Shown: positions 38,626 through 47,349 of the stretch, in pieces | Layout: every line of letters begins with the position of its first letter | Position numbering within the stretch: the stretch's first letter is position 1 | Source of the DNA: JBJXHN01 sp046233135 | GTDB lineage: Bacteria > Pseudomonadota > Alphaproteobacteria > Rhodospirillales > Rhodospirillaceae | Direction of reading: 5' to 3' | Length of the DNA: 64,000 bases | NCBI GenBank assembly: GCA_046233135.1 | Contig: JBJXHN010000005.1 | Coordinates: 564,559 to 628,558 of the forward strand | Made by a program: the position numbers and the translations under genes | Notes under the pieces: model-generated | What the model was told of the DNA's origin: nothing | Seen by the model: only the letters and a program-made list of their open reading frames with translations | Database searches by the model: none

Positions 38626-38932
38626 GCGGGCCGGACAGCGGGCCAGCCAGCGAGGAGGCCATCCGGGTGGTGAGCAGGGTCAAGCCGAGGACGACCAGGA
38701 TACCGGTCACCGACAGCCCGCCGACCCAGACCACCGTGCCCAGTTCCACACCCCGGCCGGCCACGCTGAAACCCCAGGATCCGGCGATCGCGCCGGCGCC
38801 AGCCCGGCGGAAGCGGCGGCGAAGCCCGGCGTGTAACGCCCGGCCGAACAGGGGGCCGTAGTGGCGGTCCATGGACAGGGCAAAGGCGGTCCAGCCGAAA
38901 AGCATGAGGGACAGGGCGAGGAACAGGGTCAT
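38609..38932 (-). CDS. DUF3325 family small membrane protein
   Basis: 107 residues with two or three membrane helices (TLFLALSLMLFGWTAFALSM, VVWVGGLSVTGILVVLGLTL) and the AGAGAIAGSWGFSVAGRGVE middle. DUF3325 genes usually sit with PepSY and DUF3649 genes near siderophore receptors. Starts inside the stop of the PepSY gene (ATGA). Function unknown; probably part of ferric-siderophore reduction or uptake. Confidence 0.8.
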   Translation of the reverse strand: MTLFLALSLMLFGWTAFALSMDRHYGPLFGRALHAGLRRRFRRAGAGAIAGSWGFSVAGRGVELGTVVWVGGLSVTGILVVLGLTLLTTRMASSLAGPLSGPLKHKG

Positions 38933-40590
38933 GGGCTCTGGGTCCTGGTACGGAAAGCGGAAGGAGAGGGGGCGTCAGAAGACGGGGGCTCGGCGCGTGG
39001 GTGGCACAGGCGGCCGGCCCGGGGAACGGCATAGGCCAGGGCGGCACCGATCCCCAGGACGGTCAGCTCCAGACCGGCCGCCACCCCGTCGCCCTGCCAC
39101 AGGCTGCGCAGCATATGCTGGCCGGTGGTGACGGCATTGAGCAGGGGCAGCAGCAGGCACAGGGCAGCGGCCAGCCCCAGCTGGGCGGGCCACGAGCGGG
39201 CCGGATCGCTGACCAGCGCGTGGCACAGCCCGGCCAGCCAGACCAGGAAGAAAACCGTGACCTCGGCTCCTGCCCGGTGCTCCAGCCCCACAGGCAGCAG
39301 GCGGTTGGCCCACAGGAAAGCGGGGCAGGCGATCATCACGCTGGCGATGGCGGCGACATTCAGCCGCGCGGCCAGCATGCCGGCCAGGGGCGGGGCATCG
39401 GGGCGGAGCGGCTTTTCCAGGCGCTTGCGGCTGAACAGCACAAGGCCAGACGCGATCACCCCGCAGCCGGCGAAGCCGCAGATCAGGTAGACCCAGCGCA
39501 GCGCCGCATCGCTGAAACGGATCACGTGGATCCCGACCACGGATCGCCACAGCCGTACGGCGGCGGGCCATTGGCGCTGTTCGCCCATCACGGCGCCGGT
39601 GACGCCGTCGAAGATTTTATGATTGGTGATGGCGGGCAGGCGGTCATCGAAGTGGCGGCTGAAATCCACCACGGCGGCGGTGTCGTTGGGCGCGGTGACC
39701 CAAACCATCCAGATCTTGCCGCTACCCAGCGCCGCTTCAGCCTGGGGCAGCAGGGCGGTCAGAGGCAGCAGCGGCGCAGGCGTCCCGCTGGCGGGGCGGG
39801 CCAGCGAGCGCACGATCTCGGCCCGGGGACCACCCGTATTGCCGTCATAAAGCAGCTTGATGGGGGCGGGCAGGAAGACCATCGCCGAGATGGACACCCC
39901 CGTATAGGAGATGATCAGAAGGAACGGCAGGGTCATCACCCCCAGGACGTTGTGGGCGTCCAGCCAGGCCCGGCGCGGGGCGGCGCCGGGGCGGAAGGTG
40001 AACAGGTCGGCGAACAGCCTGCGATGGATCACCAGGCCCGTAAGCAGCCCGATCACCATCGCCATCCCCGCCGCTCCCACCAGCCACAGGCCCGGCCGGC
40101 CGGCATGGAGGTCGGCATGGAAATGGCCGAAGAACTCGCCGCCCAAGGTATCCCGCACGGGCAGAACGGCACCGGTCAGGGGATCCAGCACCGTTTCGGT
40201 CCGAACCCGGCCGGTGCTGTGCATGACGGTCACCAGCGGATTGCGGGCGTCGGGCAGGAAGATCATCCAGCTGTCGGCGTTTGGTGCGGCTTCGGCCAGA
40301 TGAGCGTTGGCGACGGCCAGGGCGCGGGCCGGACCAACGCCGGCCGTCGTGCCGGCCGCGGTACCGATCAGGGGCCGGGCTTCGGGCCGCATCCAGTGCG
40401 TGATTTCCGGGCCGAAGACGGACAGGGTGCCGGTCAGGAAGATGGCGAACAGCAGCCATCCGAAGACCAGCCCGCCCCAGGTGTGCAGCCATCCCAGAGC
40501 CTGACGCACCGGCGGCGGGGAAGGCGCGGGCAGGGGGGGGGCCAGGAGCGGGGGGAGGGGCTGGCCGGGGCCGGGGTTGGCGGGGCTCAT
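38929..40590 (-). CDS. PepSY-associated membrane protein, siderophore-reductase-like
   Basis: 553 residues. PepSY-TM architecture: a first helix at LHTWGGLVFGWLLFAIFLTG, a PepSY domain, helices at about 185-205 and 235-255, a second periplasmic stretch (MVWVTAPNDTAAVVDFSRHF), and several C-terminal helices to about residue 535. Conserved His residues at the helix ends could bind haem as in ferric-siderophore reductases such as FhuF-unrelated FoxB-type proteins (inference from family). In an operon DUF3649-PepSY-DUF3325 with 4-base overlaps on both sides. Confidence 0.88.
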   Translation of the reverse strand: MSPANPGPGQPLPPLLAPPLPAPSPPPVRQALGWLHTWGGLVFGWLLFAIFLTGTLSVFGPEITHWMRPEARPLIGTAAGTTAGVGPARALAVANAHLAEAAPNADSWMIFLPDARNPLVTVMHSTGRVRTETVLDPLTGAVLPVRDTLGGEFFGHFHADLHAGRPGLWLVGAAGMAMVIGLLTGLVIHRRLFADLFTFRPGAAPRRAWLDAHNVLGVMTLPFLLIISYTGVSISAMVFLPAPIKLLYDGNTGGPRAEIVRSLARPASGTPAPLLPLTALLPQAEAALGSGKIWMVWVTAPNDTAAVVDFSRHFDDRLPAITNHKIFDGVTGAVMGEQRQWPAAVRLWRSVVGIHVIRFSDAALRWVYLICGFAGCGVIASGLVLFSRKRLEKPLRPDAPPLAGMLAARLNVAAIASVMIACPAFLWANRLLPVGLEHRAGAEVTVFFLVWLAGLCHALVSDPARSWPAQLGLAAALCLLLPLLNAVTTGQHMLRSLWQGDGVAAGLELTVLGIGAALAYAVPRAGRLCHPRAEPPSSDAPSPSAFRTRTQSP

Positions 40591-40889
40591 GGGGCACCCC
40601 CGGGGCCGCTACCGGGCAGGCCGCCGAAGACCAGGGCGATGGTCGCACAAACCCCGGTGGCGGCCAGCAGGCCCAGCCAGGCCCGGCCCGGGCTTGCGGC
40701 CAGAAAGGCCCAGATCAGGGCCGCGGGCATGACCAGAAAGGCGATGGCGGCGGACAGGAAGACGACCTCGACCTTGGGCAGGGGCACCAGGGCGGTCATC
40801 GCACCGGCAACCGCGTTGGTCAGGGCAAAGCTGCCCAGAACGGCGGCCAAGGCCCGGTGCAGGGGCTGATGGGCGGACAGTGGGGTCAC
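40587..40889 (-). CDS. DUF3649 family small membrane protein
   Basis: 100 residues, three membrane helices (VLGSFALTNAVAGAMTALVP, VEVVFLSAAIAFLVMPAALI, GLLAATGVCATIALVFGGL). The pattern fits DUF3649, a partner of the PepSY reductase-like protein. GTG start at 40889; the ribosome site is poor. A Fur-like palindrome lies 62-80 bases upstream. No TonB-dependent receptor is present in the window. Confidence 0.8.
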   Translation of the reverse strand: MTPLSAHQPLHRALAAVLGSFALTNAVAGAMTALVPLPKVEVVFLSAAIAFLVMPAALIWAFLAASPGRAWLGLLAATGVCATIALVFGGLPGSGPGGAP

Positions 40890-40950
40890 GGCGAGAATTC
40901 ATTCATGAAAGAGATTGCAGGACGGGGGAATGTCCCCACACGCTATATGG

Positions 40951-40969
40951 ATTGCGAATCAGTCGCAAT
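40951..40969. promoter_or_regulatory. Candidate Fur box for the PepSY operon
   Basis: ATTGCGA, 5 bases, TCGCAAT is a perfect 7-5-7 inverted repeat. Read as a 7-1-7 Fur site it is TGCGAAT-C-AGTCGCA with one mismatch. It lies between the divergent DUF3649 and DUF2169 genes and is best placed to control the former. Confidence 0.5.
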
Positions 40970-41058
40970 ATCTATCGCCTTTGCGAAAAGGGCAAAGATT
41001 GGGGACTGAAGGTGATATTGTGCGGCTCTCTGCGTCGCCGGGAGCCCGCCGTTCATCC

Positions 41059-44052
41059 ATGCGCATCCGCAAGTCACCCCGCCACGGCCTGTTCGTCCGG
41101 CCCTTCGAGGACCGGCGGCGCTTCCATTTCGCCGTCACGGTCTATGGCTTCTTCGACTTTCGCACCCCCGACACCCTGCTGCCGGAACAGGAGATGTGGG
41201 GCTTCCTGAAGGCCGAGATGGGCCATGCGGATATCGACCAGGGCCTGCCCAAGATCGGCGGAGAAGTGATGGTCTGGGGCTATGCCTGCGCCCCCGCCGG
41301 CCGCGCGGTCGAGGCACTGCGGGTCAGCCTGTCCATGGGGCCGGTGCGCAAGGCGGTGGACGTCTACGGGGACCGGCGCTGGGTGTTCTCCGACGGTCCC
41401 GTCGGCCGGCTGACGGTCGAGGGGCCGGCGCCGTTCGAGCGGATGGCCCTGACCTGGGAGAACGCCTACGGCGGCAAGACCGTCCCCACCAATCCGTTGG
41501 GCAAGGGGCTGCTGGCCGATCCGGCGGTGGTGGAGGGGCACCCGCTGCCCAACCTGGAACATCCCGATCACCGGATCACCCGCCCCGACAGTGTCCCGCC
41601 GCCGGCCTGTTTCGCGCCCATTCCCCTGGATTGGCCACGCACGGGCAAGGGAATGGCCGGCAAGGGCCTGGGGACCTACGACAATTTCTGGCTGGTGGAC
41701 CAGTTCCCGGGCTATCCCACGGACATGGACTGGGCGGTGTTCAACATGGCCCCGCCGGACCAGCGGGTGCGTGACCGCTTCGATCCCGGCACCGCCTTCG
41801 AGGTGACGGGCATGCATCCGGATCACCCGGTTCTGCGTGGCCGCCTGCCCCTGCTGCGCCCCCGGTCCTTCGTGGTGTTGCGCGGCGAGGAGGAGCCGCC
41901 GGAAAAGGCCCGCTTCGCCGAAGTGCCCCTGGCCTTGGAAACGGTCTGGCTGTTCCCCCATCGCCAGCGGGGGATCGTCGCCTGGCGCGGCGTGGTGCCC
42001 ATCGGGACCGACGACGGGGCGGATGTCACCCACCTGCTGTGCGCCCATGAACGGCAGGACGACACGCCGCGCACGCCGGCCCACTATCGCGTCGCCCTGA
42101 ACAACCGTCTGGCCCGGGGAGAAGAGGCCGCCCGCTGGCTGGTTGATTATTCGGACATCGAACCGCCCCCCGATGAACCGCCGGATCCGGACGCCCCCCT
42201 GCGTGCCCGTCAGGCGGCGCTGATCGCGCGCATCAAGAAAAAGGTGGAGCCGGTGGCCGCGCCGGCCGGCGCCGCGCCCAGCGCCCTGTTCAAGCGCTAC
42301 GACGAGGCGCTGAACAAGGTGCGGGGCGTGCTGGCCCAGGCCAACAAGAGCCCGCGCCAGTTCCTGCCCCAGGACATGGTGCTGCAATCGACACGCGGCT
42401 TCCCCATGCTCAATCCCAAGTACAAAGATCGCTGGGCCGCCCTGATGCCGCCGAGCGATCCGAACAACAGCGCCGGCTTCGAGGCCTTCGCCGAGCGCAT
42501 GGGTGACATCGCCGACCGCCACGCCCGCGACGCGCAGATGGCCCTGGGCCGCACCGCCCGCGTGGCGGGGGTGAACATCAACGACACGGTCCAGACGGTC
42601 ATGCGCAAGCCCGGCGAGGCGGCGGTGAACCAGACCACTGCCCTGCGTGACATGCTGACCGATAGCCAGGCCATGGAAAGCGCGATCGATTCCCCGGCGG
42701 TGCAGCAGATCCACACCATCGCCAACGAGGCCGATAAATACGTCAAGGAAGCCGAGAAGCTTCAGTTCATGGAAAACAAGCTGGACATGCTGAAGAAGAA
42801 GCAGGTGGACGCCCTGCGCGCCCAGCTGCCCTTCGACGAGATCCAGCAACTGAAACTGCTGGGCAACGAGGTGGCGATCCAGCGCAAGGCGGCCGAGGAC
42901 GCCTTTCGCCAGTTCACCTATCTGGGGGTTGAAAGCCAAGTGGCGCAGGCCGGCCATTCCCTGACCATCGCCCAGCAGCAGGCCAAGGATTCCGTGCGCG
43001 CCGCCCTGCATCCTCAGGCCTTGCAGGATCTGAAGAACCTGCCTCAGGACGCCTTGGTGGCGGCGACGGACGCGCAGAACATGATCAAGGCCGCGCCGGT
43101 GGTGAATGTGAAGGATGTCTTCGGCTTCTCGCCCACCGACCTGGATCCCGGGGCGAAGGCGGCCGTCAACATGGTGCTGCATCAGGTGGACATGCAGGGC
43201 GGCGATCTGGCCGGGGTGAAGTTCGCCCGCTCGCGCATTTTCGGCGGCACCATGGACCTCGCCAATCTTCAGAACATCGACCTGCGCGCCGCCGTGCTGT
43301 CCGGGGTGTCCCTGACCCGGGGAGATCTGCGGGGCGGGACCCTGACCGACGCCCGCTTCATCGATGCCGACCTGTCCGCTTCCGACTTCCGGGGGGCGGA
43401 ACTGACCAACACCAGCTTCATCCGCTGCCGCCTGGACGGAGCTGATTTCAGCGGCGCGCGGATGCTCCAGACCAGCTTCGAGCGCTGTTCCCTGGCCCGG
43501 GCGACGTTCACTGGCGCGTGCATCACCCGGGGATTGTTCGCGGAATGCCTGATGGACGAGGCCGACTGCGGCGGTCTGCGGGGTGAGATGGTGATCATTG
43601 CCCGCTGTCGCGGGATCGGCACGGTGTTCCGGGGATCGCGGGTGCAGGGCTTTCGTCTGCTGGGGGAAAGTGAGTTTCCAGGGGCGGATTTCACCGGCGT
43701 GCACATGCCGCTGTCCAACTTCCTTCAGGCCGGCCTGAGGGGTGCCTTGTTCGATAGCGCCCGGCTGGAACAAAGCTATTTCGGTTCGGCCCGTCTGAAG
43801 CAGGCCTCGATGACCCATCTGAAGGCGCCGATGGCGATGTTCCGCAAGGCGGACCTGACGGAAACCAACCTGATGGGTGCCCATCTGCTGTCGGGGAATC
43901 TGGGCTCGGCCAAGGCGAAGAAGGCCAACTTCAGCGGCGCCACCCTGTTCGGCGCGGAAACCCTGCGCCTGCATCTGGAGGATACGGTGATGGCCGGCGC
44001 CAACATCGGCCGCACCAAGATGGCCATCATGCCCCGGATCAAGCGCTCATGA
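41059..44052 (+). CDS. DUF2169 domain fused to pentapeptide repeats (T6SS accessory)
   Basis: About 997 residues. Residues 10-360 form DUF2169 (RPFEDRRRFHFAVTVYGFFD, MALTWENAYGGKTVPTNPLG, WAVFNMAPPDQRV), a family that acts as an adaptor loading cargo onto VgrG/PAAR tips. Residues about 370-710 are a charged, mostly helical middle with no recognised domain. From about 716 a pentapeptide-repeat solenoid runs to the end (LRGGTLTDARFIDADLSASD). I start at ATG 41059; the frame is open to 40915 across the Fur-like box. It overlaps the next pentapeptide gene by 4 bases. Confidence 0.85.
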   Translation: MRIRKSPRHGLFVRPFEDRRRFHFAVTVYGFFDFRTPDTLLPEQEMWGFLKAEMGHADIDQGLPKIGGEVMVWGYACAPAGRAVEALRVSLSMGPVRKAVDVYGDRRWVFSDGPVGRLTVEGPAPFERMALTWENAYGGKTVPTNPLGKGLLADPAVVEGHPLPNLEHPDHRITRPDSVPPPACFAPIPLDWPRTGKGMAGKGLGTYDNFWLVDQFPGYPTDMDWAVFNMAPPDQRVRDRFDPGTAFEVTGMHPDHPVLRGRLPLLRPRSFVVLRGEEEPPEKARFAEVPLALETVWLFPHRQRGIVAWRGVVPIGTDDGADVTHLLCAHERQDDTPRTPAHYRVALNNRLARGEEAARWLVDYSDIEPPPDEPPDPDAPLRARQAALIARIKKKVEPVAAPAGAAPSALFKRYDEALNKVRGVLAQANKSPRQFLPQDMVLQSTRGFPMLNPKYKDRWAALMPPSDPNNSAGFEAFAERMGDIADRHARDAQMALGRTARVAGVNINDTVQTVMRKPGEAAVNQTTALRDMLTDSQAMESAIDSPAVQQIHTIANEADKYVKEAEKLQFMENKLDMLKKKQVDALRAQLPFDEIQQLKLLGNEVAIQRKAAEDAFRQFTYLGVESQVAQAGHSLTIAQQQAKDSVRAALHPQALQDLKNLPQDALVAATDAQNMIKAAPVVNVKDVFGFSPTDLDPGAKAAVNMVLHQVDMQGGDLAGVKFARSRIFGGTMDLANLQNIDLRAAVLSGVSLTRGDLRGGTLTDARFIDADLSASDFRGAELTNTSFIRCRLDGADFSGARMLQTSFERCSLARATFTGACITRGLFAECLMDEADCGGLRGEMVIIARCRGIGTVFRGSRVQGFRLLGESEFPGADFTGVHMPLSNFLQAGLRGALFDSARLEQSYFGSARLKQASMTHLKAPMAMFRKADLTETNLMGAHLLSGNLGSAKAKKANFSGATLFGAETLRLHLEDTVMAGANIGRTKMAIMPRIKRS

Positions 44053-45314
44053 GCCCCCCCGAGAACCGGCGCCGTCAACTGAACACCGATTCCCTGCGCG
44101 CCCTGCTGGATGCCGGCGAGCCGGTGTTCGACAGCGACTGTCCCGGCGCCGACCTTGCCGGGCTGCGGATCGACGACGCGGAACTGTTGGACGTGGACCT
44201 GTCGGGGGCCGATCTGCGTGGTGCGGTGCTGTCCCATTGCGTGCTGATCCGCGGCAGTCTGGCCGGGGCGGATCTGTCCGGGGCGCGGCTGGAGGGTTGC
44301 ACCCTGACCGGTCTGTCCCTGGTCGATGCGGATCTGAGCAAGGCGGTCCTGGCTGCCGATACGGTGCTGGCCGAATGCGATCTGAACGGCATCACCGCCC
44401 CCGGTCTGGTCATCGACGGGGCCAGTCTGGCCGATTGCCGGCTGAGCGGCGCCGTGCTCGGCGGCCTGACCCTGACCAAGGCGCGGCTGGTGCGCTGCGC
44501 CTTCGATGGGGCGGGCATGGAGCGGATGCGGATGAGCGGGTCCCCCTGGGTGGACTGCGATTTGCGGGGTGCCCTGCTGATGGACGGGGTGTGGGACACC
44601 TCGGCGCTGACCCAATGCCGCCTGGACGGGGCGTGCCTGGATGGCACGCGGATGTTCAAGATGGCCCTTCTTCAGGGTTCCATGGACCGGATGTCCCTGG
44701 CCGGGGCGGATCTGGAGCGCACGGCGATGATGGACGCGGACATGCGGACCGTAGCCCTGCACGGCACCCGGCTGGCCCAGTGCGTGTTCATGGGCGGGAT
44801 CTTCGCCGGCATGGACCTGCGGGGCCAGGACCTGTGGCGCTGCCAATTCATGAAGGCCGATCTGCGCGGCGCGATCCTGTCCGGCTGCCGCCTGGAACAG
44901 GCCGGCTTCGGGGACGCCGACCTGCGGGAGACGGACCTGAGCGGCGCCGACGCCCGCCGCGCCATCTTCACCGCCGCCGACCTGCGCGGGGCCAGGGTGG
45001 GCGGGGCGACCCTGGACGGGGCGGTGCTGATGACCGCACGGGCCGGGGCGGCGGATTTCAGCGGGGCATCACTGGTCCAGGTGGTGTTCAAGAAAGCGGA
45101 TCTGGCCGACGCGGTGCTGCGCGATGCGGATTGCACTTACGCCGATTTTTCCCAGGCGGACCTGACCGGTGTGGACGGCAGAGGGGCGACCCTGACCCGG
45201 GCGGTCTTCCATCGGGCGGTCGAGACGGAGGCGGACTGGTTTCGCGCCAACCGCCACCAGGCCCTGGGTACCGACAAGGATCTGGAAGACGCGGAACTGG
45301 CCGGTGAAGGATGA
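44049..45314 (+). CDS. Pentapeptide-repeat protein
   Basis: 421 residues almost entirely of A(D/N)LxG-type pentapeptide repeats (DADLSKAVLAADTVLAECDL, QADLTGVDGRGATLTRAVF), predicting one long right-handed quadrilateral beta-helix. Overlaps the DUF2169 fusion by 4 bases (ATGA). Pentapeptide proteins are regular partners of DUF2169 and DUF3540 genes in VgrG-linked loci; their role there is not known. It is followed by a perfect 10-bp stem, then the convergent tctA. Confidence 0.9.
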   Translation: MSPPENRRRQLNTDSLRALLDAGEPVFDSDCPGADLAGLRIDDAELLDVDLSGADLRGAVLSHCVLIRGSLAGADLSGARLEGCTLTGLSLVDADLSKAVLAADTVLAECDLNGITAPGLVIDGASLADCRLSGAVLGGLTLTKARLVRCAFDGAGMERMRMSGSPWVDCDLRGALLMDGVWDTSALTQCRLDGACLDGTRMFKMALLQGSMDRMSLAGADLERTAMMDADMRTVALHGTRLAQCVFMGGIFAGMDLRGQDLWRCQFMKADLRGAILSGCRLEQAGFGDADLRETDLSGADARRAIFTAADLRGARVGGATLDGAVLMTARAGAADFSGASLVQVVFKKADLADAVLRDADCTYADFSQADLTGVDGRGATLTRAVFHRAVETEADWFRANRHQALGTDKDLEDAELAGEG

Positions 45315-45315
45315 T

Positions 45316-45337
45316 CCCATCCCGCAAGCGGGATGGG
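45316..45337. terminator. Bidirectional stem-loop between the pentapeptide gene and tctA
   Basis: CCCATCCCGC, AA, GCGGGATGGG: a perfect 10-bp stem starting one base after the pentapeptide gene and 26 bases beyond the tctA stop on the other strand. A second palindrome, CCGGCC-ATC-GGCCGG, is at 45347-45361. No T-runs. Confidence 0.6.
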
Positions 45338-45362
45338 AGGGGGAGACCGGCCATCGGCCGGG

Positions 45363-46874
45363 TTACTGTCCCGCTCTTTCGCCACGCTTCGCCTGGAAGC
45401 GCTTCCACAGCATGGGCAGGAGTGTCGTGAGAACCAGCAGGGCGATCAGCACCATGCAGAGGGGACGGGTGAAAAGGATATGCTCGTTGCGGACGTCGAG
45501 CAGCAGTGACAGACGCAGGTTGCTCTCTATCAGGGGGCCGAGGATGACTCCCAGCGCGACCGGAGCCAGGGGCAGGCCGGTCTTGTCCAGGATATAGCCG
45601 AGTATTCCGAAACCGAACATGAGCCAGACGTCGAAGAGCGAACTCTGGACACAATAGGCCCCGATGATGCTGAAGCAGAGAATCAACCCGACCAGCAGCG
45701 GGCGGGGAATGCGCAATACCTGGGCGAAAAGGTTGGTCGCGAAGGATCCGCCAAGGGGGATCAGGATCAAGGACGTCAGGAACATCTGGATCATGAAGCC
45801 GTAGATGATGTCCGCGCTGTTCCGGAACAGGTCCGGTCCGGGTTGCAGCCCGTGCACCAGCAGCCCGCCCATGATCACGGCGGCAACGGAACTGCCGGGA
45901 ATGCCCAATGTCACCGTTGGAATCAACGCCGCCGCATTGTCGGCGTTGTTGCCGAACTCCGAAGCGGCGATGCCTTCCGGGTTGCCTTTTCCGAAGGTTT
46001 CAGGCTCCTTCGACATTTTCTTGGCCCGCTCGTAGGCGAGGAAGGAGACGAAGCTGCCGCTGGCGCCGGGAAGGAGGCCGACGATGACGCCATAGACATA
46101 GGCCCAGCCCCAGACCTTCACGAAACGCGGGATCTCGCGAACGGTTTCCAGGAACGGCGCGAATTCCAGTTTCATGGTGCGGGTGGCGGTGCGGGCGGTC
46201 TCCTCGGCCATCTGCAGGCAGGGCGGGAGCGCATAAAGCCCGACCATCAGCACCACGATGTCGATGCCGGAGTCCAGTTCGATCCGATCGAAGGTAAAAC
46301 GGTCTGTCGACATCACGGGATCGAGCCCGATCATCCCGATGAACAGCCCCAGCAACGCGGCGAGCAGGCCTTTGGGGAGGTCGTCTCCCAGCAGAACCGC
46401 AACGGCGGCCACACCGAAAACGCCGACCCAGAACACTTCAGGTGGACCAAAAGCGAGCGTGACCAGGGACAGCGGTGGTGCCAGCAGCATCATGGCAACG
46501 GCGCTTGCCATACCGCCAAAGGCGGAGGACAGCAGGGCGATCTGCAAGGCATAACCCGCCTTGCCCTGTTGCGCCAGGGGATAGCCGTCGAAGGTGGTGA
46601 CGATGGCGGCGGGCGTGCCGGGGATCCGCAGCAGAATCGCCGGGATTGCCCCGCCATACATGGCGCCATTGTAGATTCCCGCCATCATGCCAAGGGCGAC
46701 GAGCGGGTCCATCGTGAAGGTCAGGGGCAGCAGGACCGCAATGCTCATGGTGGCGGTGAGACCGGGCAGGCAGCCGACGATGATTCCGGCCAGCACACCT
46801 CCCACCATCGCCAGCAGGTTCGGCGCGGTCAGAACCGCTGGAAGAGCGGAAAGAAGAGGCGAGAATAGATCCAC
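45363..46874 (-). CDS. tctA: Tripartite tricarboxylate transporter large permease (TctA)
   Basis: 503 residues, about 11-12 membrane helices. Family motifs: GGVLAGIIVGCLPGLTATMS near the N-terminus, YGGAIPAILLRIPGTPAAIV, GLLPGASGSFVSFLAYERAK and the second PTVTLGIPGSSVAAVIMGGL. Imports a carboxylate by secondary transport with TctB and a TctC binding protein. GTG 46874 has GGAGG 5 bases upstream within the end of tctB; the longer open frame is ignored. Last gene of a five-gene operon. Confidence 0.95.
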   Translation of the reverse strand: MDLFSPLLSALPAVLTAPNLLAMVGGVLAGIIVGCLPGLTATMSIAVLLPLTFTMDPLVALGMMAGIYNGAMYGGAIPAILLRIPGTPAAIVTTFDGYPLAQQGKAGYALQIALLSSAFGGMASAVAMMLLAPPLSLVTLAFGPPEVFWVGVFGVAAVAVLLGDDLPKGLLAALLGLFIGMIGLDPVMSTDRFTFDRIELDSGIDIVVLMVGLYALPPCLQMAEETARTATRTMKLEFAPFLETVREIPRFVKVWGWAYVYGVIVGLLPGASGSFVSFLAYERAKKMSKEPETFGKGNPEGIAASEFGNNADNAAALIPTVTLGIPGSSVAAVIMGGLLVHGLQPGPDLFRNSADIIYGFMIQMFLTSLILIPLGGSFATNLFAQVLRIPRPLLVGLILCFSIIGAYCVQSSLFDVWLMFGFGILGYILDKTGLPLAPVALGVILGPLIESNLRLSLLLDVRNEHILFTRPLCMVLIALLVLTTLLPMLWKRFQAKRGERAGQ

Positions 46875-46875
46875 G

Positions 46876-47325
46876 TCACCCTCCGAAGCGGGTCCAGATC
46901 TCTCGCGGCAGGGGCTGCGAGAGTATCTTGACGAAGACGATGTAAATGACCGTGACAAAGGTGGCCGTGGTGGCCAGGACCGGCCACGGTCGGCGATATC
47001 CCAGCAGATAGCTGAGTGTCGGGATGGCGATCGCCGACGTGGTCAGAAACCCAAGGTATCGAAGCCCGACCAGAGCCAGCGCCGTTATGCCGGCAACCAG
47101 GAAAAAGCGTCCCGGGCTCAGAAAGAAACTGGGGTTCTCCCTGTCCCGGATCAGGCGCATCTGGCCGCGGATGGCGATCAAGATGCCGAGCGGGACGGCC
47201 GGTGCCAGGACGAGCAAGGGAAAAACACGGGCGGCTTCGCTGAATCCCGCAGCCTTCCAGCAGCCGAGCGCGGCGAGAAGCGCCACGCTCGTGCCGAGGA
47301 CGACATCATTGTGAAGTGTTTTCAA
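46876..47325 (-). CDS. tctB: Tripartite tricarboxylate transporter small subunit (TctB)
   Basis: 149 residues, four helices (VVLGTSVALLAALGCWKAAG, VFPLLVLAPAVPLGILIAI, FFLVAGITALALVGLRYLGF, VLATTATFVTVIYIVFVKIL), the usual TctB/DUF1468 layout. Its position between tctC and tctA confirms the assignment despite weak sequence conservation in this family. Confidence 0.9.
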   Translation of the reverse strand: MKTLHNDVVLGTSVALLAALGCWKAAGFSEAARVFPLLVLAPAVPLGILIAIRGQMRLIRDRENPSFFLSPGRFFLVAGITALALVGLRYLGFLTTSAIAIPTLSYLLGYRRPWPVLATTATFVTVIYIVFVKILSQPLPREIWTRFGG

Positions 47326-47349
47326 GATGTCCTGCCTCTCGCCTGCGGG

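Noticed and set aside
39001..40869. 622-codon plus-strand ORF opposite the PepSY gene
   Set aside because: Low-complexity Gly/Gln/His-rich translation, no family, while the minus strand shows membrane helices and gene overlaps.
41074..43974. 966-codon minus-strand ORF opposite the DUF2169 fusion
   Set aside because: Antisense frame of a repetitive GC-rich gene; repeats in it mirror the pentapeptide repeats.
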